From Heliocidaris tuberculata (taxonomy: Eukaryota; Echinodermata; Echinoidea; Camarodonta; Echinometridae), in contig CM046838.1 in NCBI GenBank assembly GCA_025618425.1, forward strand, positions 8,827,655 to 8,891,654: a DNA stretch of 64,000 bases, in the 5' to 3' direction. Both the position numbers and the translations under genes were made by a program. How positions within the stretch are numbered: the first letter of the stretch is position 1; each line of letters opens with the position of its first letter. A model generated the notes under the pieces. It ran no database searches. It was not told the DNA's origin and saw only the letters and a list, made by a program, of their open reading frames with translations. Shown one piece after another: positions 48,173-61,344 of the stretch.

Positions 48173-50530
48173 AGTTATAGTGCAATTATGACATAAGTAG
48201 TAGAAGATTGTTGAGCTCCATGATTAGGAACTGAAGTAGAAAAAAAAAGCAGTAAAAATGTCGTAGTTTTACAACAAAATCAAACCTCCGTTCTATACTC
48301 AATTTACAATTCCCATTTGAGATACAAACGCATAAATTTGATTTAAGTTTACATTAATGATTAAAAACTCAGCCGATATCAAAAAACAGTCAGGAGTAAG
48401 AGACTTGGTTTTTTAGTAAGAGACCGTGATTTTCCCCATCTTGTGAGATTAATAGTAATTCAAAACAATCATATATAGTAAAAATCGTAATAGTTATTTT
48501 ATTTTATTCTTTTTGTTAGTACAAGGGTGTAGACCCTTAATGTCTGCATGTGCTTCAATAGTGTGTTAGAATTTTACAGCAACAACAGAACTCAAGAAAG
48601 TCTCTACACAATGTTTGGTTGAAAAAAAGTAAGAAGAGAACAAGAAAAGGGTGAGAGGTAGATAAAAAGCATAGGAAAGCAGGGAGGTATGATAGCTCTA
48701 TCGTCACTTTAGTAATCAGATCCGTTTCATTCTATTTACCAACCAAGCTCGAAATTAAATAAAGGATCGGGCCCATGGCGGCATACGCACACATTGAAGA
48801 GGTTGAAGATGGTATTTGGGTTAATTTTCTGGCTCGACAGAAAAGATCTCTACCTTAGATTCCCGTCACCTGGCTATTGTAAATCTCCTCTGATTGGCTA
48901 CATGATAATGTACCCGCTTTCCATCAGAGAATTAACACGGTTAAGCTGGTTTTAAGGCCGCAGTGAAGCTGCATGAAACGCGGGACAGGAATGGACGTCT
49001 GGGCGTGATCACGTGACAATGGCTTGAGTGGCGCCATCTATTTTGAACTTCTTCCTTGTACTATTGTACTGTTTGATTAGTTTTAAAACTATAAGTGACC
49101 TGATGATAAATTTCATTAAACAAATTGACTGTACTGCGTTAAATTGAAAAGAAAGGGAAGATAATTAAAAGGTAATAAAAGGGAAGAGATATAATAAAGG
49201 AACGGATAAATAAAGGAGAGTGAGGACAAGAGAGAGAAAGAATGGAAGACTGAGTGACAAATTAAGAGAGTCAAAGATCAATAAATAATTACGTAAATAA
49301 TTTCAAGAAGCGAATACCCGTGAACATGGTGAAATGGAGAAGGAAACAAAATAGTGGAAGAAGAGTGAAAAATGTGAAATTAGAGAAAATGGAATGTTAA
49401 AGCAAAGACACTAAACATAAAAAAGCTAGGCTCACACGAGACCGCATTTGCTGCCGTGAGGACCTCGTCAGTTACTTGTACGGTCTAGTAACTGACGTGA
49501 GGACCTCGTCAGTTACTTGTACGGTCTTTTACACATCATGGAAGATATCATTTATAAAGGGATTGCAAAACTGAACCGTGCAAACAATACTTTTAATAAC
49601 TTGCTTACAGGACAATTACTTTGACAGGATGGATTAGCGCAGATACTGACGCACTGAAATGACACCTCGTGTAAACTGGGCTTAATAAATTAACCTTCAC
49701 AAGCGTCATTTTTCTTCTATAATGTGAATGGGACCCGCGATCGAGAAATCTGCAATATGTGTTTGCGATGTCAACAATTACCTATTGACGGCGTAAGGAA
49801 GTCCTTGGTGGACACAGCGCATGGTTTACGGGACAAAGTTGAGCTAATTTCACGGGTTTGTTAACAGTCAAATTTCAGGCCCATAAAAGTCACCCACTTG
49901 CATTGAGCTTATAATAGTACAGGAATGAATTATTATAATACCCGAGTTATAGGCAGAGTTTTGAGATTTGAAATCTAATCTACCGTAATGGATGTACAAA
50001 TTTACTCGAAACTTAATTCATAGGTTTCCAGCGTCTTTGAAAATGAATCACTTTTTTATCTGGTAGGTTGTATTCTATAAGATTTTTCACTTTTTACTCA
50101 CACGAACAAACTTTAGAAATTGATAAAAGTCAATTTTTACTCATCCCTAATGATACGTCTGCTCTATTCCACCTTGCTTTTATATTAAAACTTCTACATT
50201 AAGATCCTTCTAGCACTCTTTGTAAATTTTCATTGCTAGTGATCAGTATAATCGTCGTAAAGTCCACTGCGATATAGCAGAATATAATAAAGCAATATGA
50301 TAAAGCAAAAAACAAAATTAGTTGGTTATTACAATTGGATTAACTAGTTTAAAGTTTGAGTCAGTGGAAGGTAAGGGATAACATGTGTAGACATTGTGAG
50401 CTAAATAGCAAGTCTTTGTAATAATATAAATAAACAAATTTAGTAATAAATACAAATTTATAAGATGGAAGACTATGACGTCATTGAATGTAGCAAGAAT
50501 GAACATAGCTTGCTGTTTTTATGTCATTGC
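48173..50530. other. Intergenic DNA with a GC-richer patch and a short tandem repeat
   Basis: About 48760-49040 is GC-richer than its surroundings, with GATTGGCTA (inverted CCAAT) and TGATCACGTGA, so it may be a regulatory region. A 32-bp direct repeat lies at 49455-49527. No protein-coding feature is supported. Confidence 0.4.
49455..49527. repeat. Tandem 32-bp repeat, period 41
   Basis: 49455-49486 and 49496-49527 are identical (from CGTGAGGACCTCG to TTGTACGGTCT). The 9-bp linker and next bases (AGTAACTGACG) are the complement of the CGTCAGTTACT word inside each repeat, so the region can also fold. Confidence 0.85.
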
Positions 50531-50540
50531 CCTTGTTTCT

Positions 50541-50555
50541 CACTCTTTCTCTCTT

Positions 50556-50638
<83 letters not shown>

Positions 50639-50665
50639 CTCCCCCTCTCTCTCTATATCTCTCAG
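50541..50665. repeat. CT and ATCT microsatellites
   Basis: CT/CTTT units followed by ATCT units (about 50609-50637). Confidence 0.95.
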
Positions 50666-51597
50666 ACCCTGTCTATTTTTCATGTTCGGATTCTTCTGAA
50701 CAGATAAAATTTCATGCATTCTCGCATTGCGTCCATTTGAGATAAACAGTTAAGATATTTGCATCACGTGACCTTTATTTCAACAACAGGATATTTAAGA
50801 AGATTGGCAGTATCGTCTATTGTTTAAAGACTGTAGGTGTATTCCAATCAAAAACAATCACATCACACATTAAATTTGTAAACTCTATATTGGAATAAAA
50901 GCCATTATCTTAGGAAATGAATACTGCCTCTATGTTTAATGTATCACTTATAGAAAATATGTACACCGTTGAAAATGGAAAGGATAATGACCTGAAACTA
51001 ACAAATTTTTATTGAAATTGGTATTTTTTTCTCATACTATAATTACTATAAAATGACAATCCTACTAATAAACTCTTAGAGGAAATTTTCAAGTTTTGTA
51101 TCTTATATTTTACGTGTGTGAGTGGGCAGTAATCGAGCGTAATTCAGAAGATTTACAAACTGGTACTAGAGGATTGAAAAGGAAAGAAACTGTAACGATA
51201 AATGTATGGATCAAAATGAAGGAAAGATATAGAGAAAGTGAGAGACAGAATGGGAGAGAGAGGGGTGGTATTGAACGAATTAGGTTGGCAAAGAAATTGT
51301 GAAGAAAAAAGTATGGAGCATGAAATATCAGTATCAGATTTATTTCAATTGTCTTGTTTTCGAAATTTCAATCGAGTGATCCTGATGGGTTTAGAAGTAA
51401 GCCTGCTCTGCTCATTTTCATAAGACTCCGCCTAAGCACTAGAATGACCCGTACCTATAAATGCAAACGAGGGGTCTTGCATGAACTTCATACATGGACA
51501 GCTGATAAAACAAGATTCCCTCATCTCCGTCACAATGACTTCAAAGCGGTGACTTCGGTGGAGGACGGTCATGAAAGATGGAGACATGAGTGAGGGG

Positions 51598-51860
51598 CAG
51601 GGGCGGTGCTACAGGGGGGGCAGAGGGGGCGACCGCCCCCCCCTATGATTTTTCAAATAGTGAAAAAAGAAAAAAAAGAAGAAAAAAGAAGAAAAGGAGG
51701 AAAAGTGAAGAAAAGGGAAGAAAGAAGAAAGAGGAGTATTAAAAAGAGAGGTCTTAAACATATAACTCTATATTACCCCTGTTATTTAATGAAGAAAAAA
51801 TATGACGTCATCTTTAGGTCGTCTTGCCCCTCCTATCAAAAGACCCTGGCGCCGCCCCTG
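51598..51860. mobile_element. Non-autonomous hAT-like element, 263 bp
   Basis: Begins CAGGGGCGGTGC and ends GCGCCGCCCCTG, with a perfect 8-bp target duplication GTGAGGGG at 51590-51597 and 51861-51868. The interior is a G/C block, a purine-rich AAG stretch and GTCTTGCCCC. The 88-codon Lys-rich frame is not a gene. The sharp duplication suggests a fairly recent insertion. Confidence 0.85.
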
Positions 51861-51868
51861 GTGAGGGG

Positions 51869-54800
51869 ATGAGAGTGGAAGGGAGGAAGAAGGAAAAGGG
51901 AGGGTGTGAACCAAGAGCATGAGAAAGGAAGGGACGGATGACAAGAGGAATGATTTTTAAAAATTGTATTGATAGTTTACAAAGAAAGGCTGAGGCAAAG
52001 GAGAATAGGGAACGATAGATTTAAATTAAATGCAGCAAGCACTCCTTATCCAGAAGCACCACAAAACAATTTCCGTTTTTTTATTTGGATTTTGCAAGTT
52101 GTTAGAATAGTGAAGTATCTCTGATGAAAGCAAGCAACGTATTCTCATTTATTAGTCGTGTTACATTTAACGAAAAGGGGGCCATAGTGATTGAAATCAC
52201 ATCAACGCAACATGAATTGGGATGAACGGTCATTCCTTAGCGTTAGTTTCACCTGTAAAAGAGAGCAATAATGTATATTGGAATGTATGGACCGTCATCG
52301 GTCGAAATACCTGCTAGTCTGAATTTATTTAATGGAATCTATGTTGCTATTTTCTTTCGGTATGCCAGATTTAGATCAGAGAAATAGGTCGTCGAATTAT
52401 AGTATCAAATTTCCGCGTGAGAGGTACGTTCACATGGAAGGATATCTTATCATTTCCACTTTAATGTTGTTGGATGTCAACAGGCATGACTGGAGGGTAA
52501 AGTGTACTTTATGTTTGATTTTGCAGTGATGCGGACCGCATTCTGATGCGAAACACCAACACCATGTGAAAGCGAAACCTCGCCTGAGGGAAACCCAAAT
52601 CATCCGTGTTCTACATCTTCTATTCCATATATAACCGCCATCCCAAAATGCTGTATTGATTCGACTGAAGCGAGATAAGGCAAATTAGATGGATATAAGT
52701 ATGTTTTTCTTGGAGGCTATGCCTTAGCGCGATTAGACAATAATGTTATCATACATGTATATTAGTCTCAAAGTCACATGATTCGTTTAAAAAAGTACCA
52801 ACAATACCATCAACTTGATTCCCATGCATGAATTTATTTTGATGAATCACATTTTGAGAGAAAAAAAAAATGCATTTAGGGGACTAAGAGATCCAGCGAT
52901 TGGTTGGAAGGTATAACAAGGACCCTCCAGGATCTGAGAATCGGAAACTAAAGCGTTTGATTTTAAGCAAGTGGTGATGCAGAAAAATACATTTGTAACA
53001 ACGAATTTTCACTTAAGGATTCTTTCCTATTTTATAAGTTATGGGTATGAAGTTTCTTTTTAAAAACATCCAGAATGGAACGACAAACAGAAGAAGGGGT
53101 TGGAAAAATAACATAGATATTTGAAAGAGGAAAATTATAAGAAAGGGTATATATAGATAATTGAACATTGTTTTATACAAAGCAATGTGAAAATCAATAT
53201 TAGTATCATGCTAAATAATAATATTAAAATTTTGGTTAAAGCAGGAGAAAACAATATCAAGTTTATTGAATTCAAACTGACGATGAAAATGACAGAAACG
53301 AGCTAGTACTATGCTAAACACGCTCGGAGATATTTCAGGCAGAGTGGATATTCGCTCTATTTTGTTTTTCTTATTAATAGAATCAATCTGTTTAATGTAG
53401 AGGAAATGTGCCCAATAAGACTGGATCTTCATATAAAGCATCGCCGCTGCTTCGCCTATATGCCAGATAGTGGATGAAATGGGGGATCATTGACTCAATG
53501 ATAGTGTAATTATTGTCCTCGTCCCAGAAAATATGTCCCTTCATAGTGAACTGACTGATTGAATAGTCATTTGCAAACACGACCTATTCAGTTAGGAGAG
53601 CTGACTATATGCATGACCATAAAAGAATCTTTGGACAGACTTCACCATTGTAGTAATATATCTTATTTTTAAAAAGTGTAGTAGATTGTAATGTATTTAA
53701 AAAAGAACTTCTAAACGAGTTAGTAGGGGAGAAATATATACATTTACCTTCATTTTGCATCTTTATTTTGTTTTAATTTGTACGTATCATCTTTGGAACC
53801 TAAAGAGAGAAATACCGCAGAGGCAAAGGCTAATTAAAACAATTACCGTTCATGCTTACCTAATGGGCCCTATTAATGTAGGACTAGAATGTGAAATTAA
53901 ATAATTGAAATATTTAAAATGCTCCAGAACTGTTTAGATTCATTTTCTCCTGATTTTTCTTCTTTGCAATTTTAAAAGCTAGCCAATATCAGGAACAAAC
54001 ATCATCGAACATCCCTTTATTCACTCTAGGACACAATTTCCGCTGACATCTGAGAAGCCTCCATTATCCTCCTAGTTGAGGAGTCAACATATTTCTAGAT
54101 AATCATCGCGGGCTACCAAGGGTACGACATTTGCATAGATCTCTGTCCTTAACAGCGTTCGTCTGGTCACTTCACTCAAGATCTGCTTTAAAGGGGTCAT
54201 CTTAAAAGTCTACTGATTCCCGGGTTACCCCCCCCCCTAAATTTAATGACCGAAAATTACATTTCACGAGACATTTGACTTTTTGAAATTGAAAATCATT
54301 TTGTTGACATCCTACAAAAACCTTTAAAAAAGCCACTGAACAAGAAATAAATCTTTGACTGCGAGAAACTTAAATATGTAATTTTATTTCTTTAAATATA
54401 TCTTAGCAACCTATCGTGAAGTAGAGATACACCGTCATGACTGCTGTAAAACCTTAGAAAAAAAAAATCACTCCGACAAACATTAAGAGTCCATTGGACA
54501 GTGAAATCATGTATTTGTTAGAGTCACTTGATCTGTACGGACGAGAGTAGGCTCTAAGCCAGAAAACTGACGATTGTGGTTTACATGAAATATAACGCAG
54601 GCGATGGTGACTACTAATACGTATTATTTTGAATTCTTATATTCTTATACTTTATCTTTCACATAGCTTGGTCAGTGCCATTGCTTAGTACATCAACATC
54701 ATATTCAAACATGGTTGAAACACAGCAAAGGGTATTCTTGAATACCATTGATGGAAATATTAATGACATAATACATTACGTTTACTAATCACATTCTGAC

Positions 54801-55655
54801 TGCAAAATAATGATATCCTAAAATCCTATCGTACATGGGCACTGCTACTGCGAATACATCAACATCTTATGAAGATACGCATACAGAAAAGAATATTCTT
54901 GGACGTAGTTGCTGTGAATATTAAAGACGTACTGGTTGGAACACATTTTTTTTTCAATTTTTATTCTCAATTGCAAGGCAGTGACACCATTATAGATTTT
55001 AGTTTTGCTTGGTCAAGCTCTACGACATACTACATTAACATCTTATGAAGATATACAGCTTGATTTGAGACAACTGTTCAAGTTTTTCATGTTCAGTTTG
55101 CTAATGGATATTTGAACATTTTCCGATTTCAATCTTGTGTTTGTTTGTTTCATACCTTGCATTCATATATAAACTGAGCCAACTACTACCATCTTTATTA
55201 GAAAGGAATTCTCGGACTTCCAGACTATTACTTTTAAAATAACAATCTTTTCACGTTCATTTATCACTGTGCAACCAACCTATACGCGAAACGTAAAGTT
55301 CAAAATGAAATGTGACAGAAATCATTGAAGTTGCTTTTGGAAACCGAATTTCTGAAAATTTTCTAATAAACTACAAGAGACGTTTCCATTTCATATCTAT
55401 ATTAGGTTTCTCAAGAATTTCAAGGGAGTGTAGGTCATAACAATAAAGGAAAAACAAGATAAATGCACACTCTAGAGAACACTATGCCTCCTAAAATAAT
55501 ATACCAAGACTATGTTCTCGTAATGTCCAGTTTAATCAGTGGAATTGATATACATGTAGGTTATATCCACCGAAAAGTTGAGACTAGTGTATTAGATTAT
55601 GTTGGGCTTACGTGTACTTTAGCATGTCACAACCTTTTTCCTCTTTTTTTTTTCA
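51869..55655. other. Intergenic DNA, no gene recognised
   Basis: AT-rich unique-looking DNA. Minus-strand frames at 53211-53580 have no recognised domain. There is a short poly-C at about 54229-54237. Confidence 0.4.
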
Positions 55656-55657
55656 TC

Positions 55658-55660
<3 letters not shown>

Positions 55661-55707
<47 letters not shown>
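55661..55707. repeat. CT microsatellite
   Basis: Pure CT run of more than 20 units. Confidence 0.95.
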
Positions 55708-55710
<3 letters not shown>

Positions 55711-55839
55711 CCTCTATCCCTTTCTCTTTCTCCCCCTGCTTTTCTCCATTTCTCTCACCCTCTCTTTCTCGCCCATTATTTTCATTTCTTAGTTTCTCTC
55801 TATCTTTATCACTCTTCATCCTGCGTGTTTCCGTCTTAG

Positions 55840-57600
55840 AGACAACAATGCTCTCAAGTGTAAATATATGTACTTACATTCATACAACATCATGTTCTGT
55901 CGCGGGGTGCAGCTGCATGAGAAAAACACCAAGTGTTTTCCCGCCCTTTTCTTGATTATTGGCGTGTTGAGCGAAATCACGTGATTTGGTAAATATTTAC
56001 CTCCAACTGCCATCCGTCTGCTCCTATGTTTGTGCTCTTGTCTTTTCGTCCTCCAATATTTCCGTCTGTCCCAGTCTCCACTGTCCCGTTATTCTCATTA
56101 ATGTATGTCTGACTCTTAATGTTAATACTCCTGAATATCCATCGAACTATATTAGAGGTATTCTTGGCTCGTTGTTCAGATCACAATAGAAGATTAGACC
56201 TTCGGAGTGTGCTTAATGGGACGAGTGGACCTCCTCTAATTACTTTCTCATTGAGATCTTGTTATCTGTATTGTCTGTTCAATCATTTAAGGGGTAACCT
56301 GCATCGTGTATTTTAAGGAGTCCACCACACTTGTCAGGGTTGTGATAACAGTTTCAGGCAATAATTGTGATGATAGATCAATGTAAGCTATGTTGATGTT
56401 CCTTAATGAGGGCTTGCTGTTTTATATGCGGATAGGATCGTTCAGATTCGTTGTTGTTGCCATTACATTGAAATAAAGTGATTGCACTCAATTAGTCTTA
56501 CGGTGACCAGTGGTGTAGATAAGGGTGAGTGCCCCCCCCCCTCCCCCATCTAATGGCAAATCAGATGAGAGAGGGAAAAAATGAATGATTTAGTGGCCCC
56601 TTAATGACTAGACCCATTTTATACCACTGATAATGGTTATTATCAAACTAACATTATACCCATAATAATCGTCTACATCGGTAATTGCCTTTAATAAAGA
56701 TCATCTCAAATTTTAGAACTCTTTTGTAAACAAATATGTGAAATTCCCCCGTCTTTGTACAACAATTATCCATAAATATAATATTTAACAAGATGGAACT
56801 GGACTTGCGCTTCATAATTTTGTCTTGATATATAGGTAACTGGAATAACACTATGACCGACATGACTGTGTAACCATTCGTCTATAAACGTGTTAGTGTG
56901 AGGAAACAAACACGAGTCTTTTCTTGTGTTATGAATTATATATATTTTCATTTCTCGGATGCTTATTGCTGCATTCGTAATGATATCACGAACAATGTAA
57001 TCATGTCAGCGTTAACAGAGATGTGTGTGCTGAATAAGGCATGTATTGTGCGCATGATTCTATTGTATTATTTTTACGATTTTTTTTAGGTATGATAGGT
57101 ACATAGGCACATCAGATTTCAACTATCACGTCGATATGAATTCCATTTTAGTTCATATCTCAGAGAGTATCGTATTTGCTAAACTTGTAAAAGCTGTGAT
57201 ATTTGTAAGACATAAGATAAATAATTGATTCTAGTGGGGCTGTTTTGAAAATGGTATGACACAAAGATAAAAAAAAAATCCATTGTAAGCTGCACCGTTG
57301 TTTCGCCATCTACACCGAATTTCTCTACCCTTTAATTCAAGGAGATATTTTGTTATAGCTCTTTCACGCCCTGGGGCATATTTCCTTTCAACTTTTTGTT
57401 TTCTGTATTTCGAGAGGTTTAATGTATGAATCCGTACCCGATCTGATAAACGAACTCCATTGTGATTGTGTACCCATGTAAGATGTAATTGACTTGCAGG
57501 AATGCCGCACTTGGAGTGGAGAATGTGCACATATTGTGTATTAGCACGAATGTGTGATAAGTACATGTAGTACAGGAATAATTGTACAGTACGTAGAAAC
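55840..57600. other. Intergenic DNA, no gene recognised
   Basis: AT-rich. It holds the short MITE at 56508-56629 and an AATCACGTGATT palindrome at about 55975-55986. Open frames are short and unrecognised. Confidence 0.4.
56508..56629. mobile_element. Short MITE with CAGTGGTGTAG / TATACCACTG ends
   Basis: Left CAGTGGTGTAGATAAGGG and right CCCATTTTATACCACTG are inverted with a few mismatches. A poly-C block and GGCCCC lie inside. It has hAT-like ends, but the flanking octamers do not match well. Confidence 0.55.
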
Positions 57601-57617
57601 CTACGGCTTGTAATAAG

Positions 57618-57652
<35 letters not shown>
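57618..57652. repeat. Poly-C tract of 35 bp
   Basis: The longest pure homopolymer in the window. Confidence 0.95.
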
Positions 57653-57653
<1 letters not shown>

Positions 57654-57945
57654 TATACTTATCTAGAATGTCATGATGATCATTATGGACTCTCCATATA
57701 AATTCGGTAAACTCGTTTTGGTGGTTGTGATCAGTGTCTCATTCCACTCGATATCCGACACGATACTGGGAAGAGGCTGAACTGACAAATAATTTCTACC
57801 TTGAGCTATTTGTTATGATTGGTCCAATAGGGAAAGGTGGTAAAGGAAATGAGAATCATTGGATGACAATAGACACGAAGGGAGAGGGGTGACCGTGATG
57901 TGTGGGTTGGTGCATGAGTGTGTGGGGGGTGTGCGTGTGTGTATG

Positions 57946-57946
<1 letters not shown>

Positions 57947-57998
<52 letters not shown>
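57947..57998. repeat. TG microsatellite
   Basis: Pure TG run of about 26 units. Confidence 0.95.
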
Positions 57999-58002
<4 letters not shown>

Positions 58003-58479
58003 GACAGGATGACATTCGTGCATGTGCGAAAGATGGAGAGATGGTGCGAGAAGTGAGATGCATTAGAGGGAAAGATTTAGTACAGAAAGAGATATAATAC
58101 ACATGCATCGAAATGAGAGAGAGAATGAGTAGGTAGAAAGGGAAAGAGAGAAAGTGGGAGAAAGGGAAAGGGGGTATATACATTTGGAGATATAGTGGTA
58201 AGGAGAGGGGAGACTAGGGGAATAAATTGGGAGGGATAGAGAGAGGGAGAGAAGAAAAGGAGCCATTGTATTTCAATATGATCATACATGACCTTCTTCC
58301 CGTTAACACATTCTTCCTGTTCATCTCTACCACAAATCACTCACCCCTTGCTCTATCCCACCCACGTCCATATTACCTCATTAAATATCCTCATTCCTCT
58401 CATGCTCGAGGTGATATAACGTTCATCTACCTCTCCTCTTCCTCATCCTCATCCTCCATCTCCCAATCTTCATCCCTTC

Positions 58480-59760
58480 TCTCCATCTCGTGTCAGACGA
58501 TCTAACGGCTTTGCTAACCACTCACTTCTGGCGTCAGTGCTGTTTGCCTCAGATCCCATTCCACTCTCTGTATTGATTTTTGACAAAATGTTAACCCACC
58601 TCACCTCTCTTTAAAGGCCATGTCTTGTCTCTTTTTTCGCTAAGTTTGTACTTTTCGATAGAAGATTGTTTTCTCGCCTAGTGAAATATGAAAGACTGCG
58701 TATTTTGTGTCTTCAGATTGTTTGCCTAATAGATGTAATCTTAACCCTTTCACACTCATTTATTTAACATCATCGGTCATTCAGTGGATCCAGTCATTAT
58801 GTTTAACTGGTTATACTAGGTGGATAAAATTCAAGGGGGTTGTCAATTTTCTTCTCACATACTTTTCTCTCTTTTCACCCCATTTTTGTCATTATTTTAG
58901 GGGTACATACAATCATGCTGCAAGCTATATACGTACTGTACTACCGTCATCCTTGCATGTTTAAAATATTAATAGAATTGAGAAACACTATTATATGAAA
59001 TACTGTATGTCTAAAAGAAAATAAAAACATGACAATTGTTATTCTGTACTAAATGCATTAATGCATTACAATTACTATTATTCTAAATATTATTGCAGTA
59101 AAAAAAACTTGGCAGAAAATAACAGAAATGAACAATCATGTTTTAAGTTTAACTTATCAACACCAAAAATAGATCATACAAACCCAATAATCGGGACAAA
59201 CTTTCAAATTAAGGGAACTTGAGAAGATTTATCTCTTAATTATCATCTTTTATCGGTGTAAATAATCATTTTTCTAGATTATGTTGTAATTTGCTGTTTC
59301 AGGTATAGAGAAATGAATAGAAGCCAGTCAACAAATAAAACTTGGGAAGCCTTTCAAACATAGTTATAGACATTCTTGGGGATTTTATTTATCAAGAAAT
59401 CATTATGGTGAATAGACACCGTCTCTTTAATGCATGCTGAGGCTTCTGCCCTTTCTCCCTAAAGACCTTCGAGATCTCGTGAGTCTCTAACGTTTACCAT
59501 CAACCAGTAAACATGCGTCCAGCATGGATTCAAGGTACAGCCATCGACCAGCTAAATTCAAGCAGACGGTAAGGCAAATGGAGCTTTTAGTCATTTCACC
59601 ATTTTTCCCGCCATTCCAAATGCTTCTGACCATGATAAAGCTAGTCAATTTTCCATTTCTCAATCACGACATATTGTGTACATTATCGTTGAAGGACATC
59701 ATTATTTATGCAGATATTGGGGAGATTGGATAATGGAAAGATAACATCAATTCATGTACG
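58480..59760. other. Intergenic DNA, no gene recognised
   Basis: Unique-looking AT-rich DNA without repeats or supported genes. Confidence 0.4.
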
Positions 59761-59769
59761 GTAGGAGTC

Positions 59770-60001
59770 AATAGCGTAGCTATGGGCGGCATGGGGCACG
59801 TGATCCTCCACTCGGATGGCGAAAAGAGCGGAGACTCGGAGGTACGGAGAGAAAGAGAAAGGGGGAAAGGATGAGAAAAGAAAATGATATAGGACACCCT
59901 CCCGCACCCTCTCTCCACCCGGTGGCCATGGGACCCCCCCCCCCCCCCATGTTGCCAGCGCCCCCTCATTGGTCACTGGCTGGACCCAGGCTATGCCACT
60001 T
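59770..60001. mobile_element. MITE-like element with ATAGCGTAGC / GCTATGCCAC ends
   Basis: CAATAGCGTAGCTATGGG at the left and ACCCAGGCTATGCCACTTG at the right are imperfectly inverted. A poly-C tract (about 59934-59948) and GCGCCCCCTC lie near the right end. No convincing target duplication was seen. Confidence 0.5.
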
Positions 60002-60474
60002 GAAGGGATGGCATGCATAGATTAGAATTTTAACCAACCACCCCCATCTCTCCCCTCACTATGAAACATAATTCATGATTTACGAAAAAATCTCGACAGA
60101 GCATCCTGTGTTATTAAGCCCATGAAATGGGTTATTATGTGATCTAATACAAGAGCGATTCACAAAATAATTCTTTCCTTAGCAGTGTGATCAATGTTGA
60201 GCTACAGATAAATTCGATGACACAATATTGAAGGCTTTGGCAACACCAGCCTCAGTGAAAAGCTTGTTGATAATATTCTTCTTGTTACAGAAAGACTTCA
60301 GTTGTAAATACTTATTGACCATAGAAATCTAGAGAGAACATTTTTTTTTTTCAGTCTTGAAGTTATAAAATCCACTAGACCCTTGAATAATTTAGTTCAG
60401 CTGATTGCTGGAGTTCATTTCATCTTATTTTTTTTTTTTTTTTTTCTGATCGCATGAGAAAAGTGATTACGTGA

Positions 60475-60829
60475 CAGGGGCGGATCCAGGATTTTGTATA
60501 AGAGGGGGCACACAAATGCAGGTTTGTCAACTTTTGGAAAAGGGAGACCCGTATTTTTTTTGGTCTCGCCAGCTCTCGAAAAGTCGCTCAGTTGGAGGGG
60601 GGGGGGGGGGGGGGGGGGATGTCACAAAAAAAAAATTTCGCCAGCCTCCAAAATTCGCTCAAGAGGGGGGGGGGGGGGTTATGGGGGTCCAGTACCCCTC
60701 CATAATTCTTTGACAAGCCCCCCCCCCAAAAAAAAAGGGGCAGGTCCATAATGCATACTTTTCTTTCAAAAGGGGGGGGGGGGGGCGGGGGGCACGGGCC
60801 GGATGTGCCCCCCCCTAAATCCGCCACTC
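60475..60829. mobile_element. GGATCC-ended MITE-like repeat, copy 3
   Basis: Left CAGGGGCGGATCCAGGATTTTG and right AAATCCGCCACTC are inverted, and the interior is made of G and C homopolymers. It is the fullest copy of the family at 2862 and 30785. Several homopolymers make sequencing errors likely here. Flanking octamers are only weakly similar. Confidence 0.6.
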
Positions 60830-61344
60830 ACCTGAGAAGAGGATTAGTTCAAAATAGAATTCAGTGCAAATACTTTGATTCATGTGTAGCTGAGAATTTT
60901 ACAGACATGTGTCCACACCCCACCTTAAGTTGGGGAAAACCGTTATAAGCCTATTTTCAATGATTCCTAATCATTTTATATTTAACATGTTTAATAGCAA
61001 AGCGTGCTTATGTTTCAAATTATATAAATATGATTATAAAATATTATGAAATTGTTGCAATGCCTTCTCTAAATATTCACATAACCTATTAAACAATGGA
61101 TAGCAATGCAAATTTCCACCCCATCCATGATGTATATAATTATGTAACATAAATTTGGATATGAAAGCTATCATTGTAAGCCTGTATATTGTACATTGCA
61201 TGCAGAGATCGATGATGCAAGCATGGAAATAGGTAATTCACCCGAAGTTGCCTCTTGAGGGAGACATTTTATAAAGACAGCGCGTATGAATTTATTTCTT
61301 TCATCTATTGGTCAATCTCTCTCCCCACCCCTCACACATCTTGC

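Noticed and set aside
53211..53580. Two minus-strand frames, one starting MFAND, reminiscent of the FADD motif of reverse transcriptases
   Set aside because: The following residues do not fit the palm domain and no further RT landmarks lie nearby.
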